From the NCBI RefSeq assembly GCF_002155145.1, contig NZ_CP021323.1, positions 1,364,001 through 1,428,000 on the forward strand: a stretch of DNA of 64,000 nucleotides. Reading direction: 5' to 3'. How positions within the stretch are numbered: the first letter of the stretch is position 1; each line of letters starts with the position of its first letter. The position numbers and the translations under genes are program-made. The notes under the pieces are model-generated. The model was not told the DNA's origin. It made no database searches and saw nothing but the letters and a program-made list of their open reading frames with translations. Of the stretch, positions 62,675 to 64,000 are shown in pieces. The DNA comes from Kushneria konosiri. Its GTDB lineage: Bacteria > Pseudomonadota > Gammaproteobacteria > Pseudomonadales > Halomonadaceae.

Positions 62675-62732
62675 ATGGGCACTCTGTCATGTCAGGGAAG
62701 ACGACGGGTCATTGTCTTTACTGCAGGCGGGA

Positions 62733-62748
62733 TGTTTCACGTGAAACA
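62733..62748. other. parS: parS centromere site 2
   Basis: A perfect copy of the 16-bp TGTTTCACGTGAAACA palindrome; the dyad extends to 26 bp (62728-62753). Intergenic, between a terminator and a convergent GNAT gene. Confidence 0.87.
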
Positions 62749-62772
62749 TCCCGTCAGGCATGGTGAGCTGGC

Positions 62773-63627
62773 CTAGCCCAGCGCCTGATTGATCAGGCCA
62801 AATCGGGTCAGCGGACCGTCATTGATCTCCGGGCCGCGACGCATGCGCTCGACCCGATTGACGCAGGCAAGCCCGGCCTCCAGCAGAATACGGTCGTCTT
62901 CCGGTGCCACCAGATCCAGCCGTACGAAACGACCGTGGGCGCGGGACAGCAAAAAGGCCATCAGGGCCCGCGCCCGCTCGGGGGTCTGCGCCATGACGGG
63001 GCCGATGTGGTCGCCACGACCATAGAGCCGTCGCAGCGCCACACCGACCAGATGGCCGTCTTCTTCGATGACCACGCCATCGTCTGCCTGACGCACGGTC
63101 TCTACATGGACGGGGTTGAGCGGTGCCATGGCCGTAATCAGCTCACGGTCGCTGTCTCGCAGCGCGCGCATTCCCGGTATGGCGGGTACGTTTACGGTCG
63201 CCGTGACATGGCCCTGGTACTGATGGATCGTGCTGCAGGGTCTGAAACCGAGCTTGATATAAAGCGGGGCGCCGGCTTCGGTCGCGACCAGTTGAAGGGT
63301 ACGCTCACCTACCAGTCCCATCAGGCGCGTCATCATCTCCCGTCCCAGACCGCGGCCCTGCCAGTCATCATCAATGATCACAAGGCCAAGCGTTGCCATA
63401 TGGCCCTGATTGAAGCAGAACCCGGTACCGACCAGCCGGCCCTCGGCATTTTCGACTGCCACGCCCTCGCCGATCGCCAGCGACGTGGCCCAGTCCTCAT
63501 GGCGATGCGGCCAGCCAAGACGCGAAGAGAGGGCCCGGGCGGCATCGATATCCCTTTCCTGAAAGGCGCGCCAGTTGAACACTTCCTGAGGGGGATCTAC
63601 CGGCCGGGTCGTTGATGATTGAGACAT
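62773..63627 (-). CDS. Double-GNAT acetyltransferase
   Basis: 284 residues with two GNAT modules. The N-terminal one is complete: FCFNQGHMATLGLVIIDDDWQGRGLGREMMTRLM (acetyl-CoA loop WQGRGLGREM, about 89-98). The second (about 145-270) is degenerate and lacks a clear Q/RxxGxG loop, containing GVALRRLYGRGDHIGPVMAQTPERARALM. This matches the YitI/NAT pairs with a non-catalytic second domain. Substrate unknown. Confidence 0.82.
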   Translation of the reverse strand: MSQSSTTRPVDPPQEVFNWRAFQERDIDAARALSSRLGWPHRHEDWATSLAIGEGVAVENAEGRLVGTGFCFNQGHMATLGLVIIDDDWQGRGLGREMMTRLMGLVGERTLQLVATEAGAPLYIKLGFRPCSTIHQYQGHVTATVNVPAIPGMRALRDSDRELITAMAPLNPVHVETVRQADDGVVIEEDGHLVGVALRRLYGRGDHIGPVMAQTPERARALMAFLLSRAHGRFVRLDLVAPEDDRILLEAGLACVNRVERMRRGPEINDGPLTRFGLINQALG

Positions 63628-63876
63628 GACAGCCTGCTCCTTGTGAACTTGTCTGCACGGGACGCTTACTGTCGCATGCGTTCCCCACGGGTGCCACGCT
63701 CAGGCAGCGGCAGGCAGGCAATTCGGCAGATATGGCCGAATCGACGGGATTTTGGCGCAGCAACTGCGCCAGGCGTGACCACACTCGGCACCCCGTGCCG
63801 GAGGATTGGCCGTAGCATGAAGGGAGACTCACCCCATGTTTCGAAAAAGACCCTTCATCACTCGAGAGAGCCCGCC

Positions 63877-64000
63877 ATGCCAGGTTTTGACCCTGCCCGA
63901 ATCACGATTCCCTGCGCTCATTTTCTGCACGGCCGTCAGGTACGCGGTGGTGCGGGGCTGGCGGTCACACGCCCGGCCGATGGGCAGGTCTATGCCGAGC
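63877..64000 (+). CDS. Probable aldehyde dehydrogenase, N-terminal part (cut by window end)
   Basis: The 41 visible codons read MPGFDPARITIPCAH, then FLHGRQVRGGAGLAVTRP and ADGQVYAE. The pattern (F-I/L-x-G-x-x-V ... V-T-R-P-A-D-G-Q-V) is the N-terminal strand pair of aldehyde dehydrogenases. GAGAG lies about 8 bases before the ATG. The catalytic Cys and Glu lie beyond the window, so the substrate is open. Confidence 0.6.
   Translation, partial: MPGFDPARITIPCAHFLHGRQVRGGAGLAVTRPADGQVYAE

Overview
The window is chromosomal DNA of a GC-rich gammaproteobacterium. Gene content and protein style point to the Halomonadaceae (Halomonas, Kushneria or Chromohalobacter type); this assignment is inferred from recognised families, not from a marker gene. 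No rRNA or tRNA gene and no CRISPR array was seen. Two perfect copies of the chromosomal parS palindrome (24640 and 62733), 38 kb apart, suggest the segment lies in the origin-proximal part of a chromosome.

Layout. Bases 1-2793 are the remnant of an integrative element: a decayed tyrosine integrase, an AT-rich two-gene Pycsar anti-phage system (a PycTM/DUF5706 membrane effector and a nucleotide cyclase with a probable C-terminal AGS-C-like sensor domain), and an AlpA-type regulator. Bases 2.9-24.5 kb are mostly housekeeping and stress genes: an ABC-F ATPase, HD phosphohydrolases, a pseudouridine synthase, DUF2254 and YrhK membrane proteins, a chemoreceptor, cold-shock protein, alanine dehydrogenase, a two-component system divergent from two tandem secreted EF-hand proteins, nitroreductase, an Ala-tRNA editing protein divergent from a MocR regulator, CsaA, an MscS channel paired with an unrecognised protein, MntP and YjdM.

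Bases 24.6-41 kb carry carbon and sulfur metabolism: S-methylmethionine uptake and use (mmuP-mmuM), the lactate locus lldP-lldD with divergent lldR and two LldR-type operators, a YfcC transporter, a TauE/SafE exporter, a GH15 glycosidase, a metallo-beta-lactamase-fold protein, a soluble PQQ sugar dehydrogenase, an AGE epimerase and an SDR. Bases 41.3-47.1 kb hold two genes broken only by in-frame stop codons: a membrane PQQ glucose dehydrogenase with two ambers, and a TupA-like ATP-grasp gene with one ochre next to an AT-rich acyltransferase.

Bases 47.3-64 kb hold a tripartite tricarboxylate transporter operon led by a PdxA-family dehydrogenase and faced by a GntR/FCD regulator with a perfect palindrome between them; an iron-siderophore/heme-type ABC transporter and an MFS exporter with a Fur-box-like site; an aspartate-type aminotransferase; a LysR regulator divergent from a GntP permease, TIM-barrel isomerase and 3-hydroxyacyl-CoA-dehydrogenase-like cluster that looks like a sugar-acid catabolic operon; a double GNAT protein; and the start of a probable aldehyde dehydrogenase cut by the window end.
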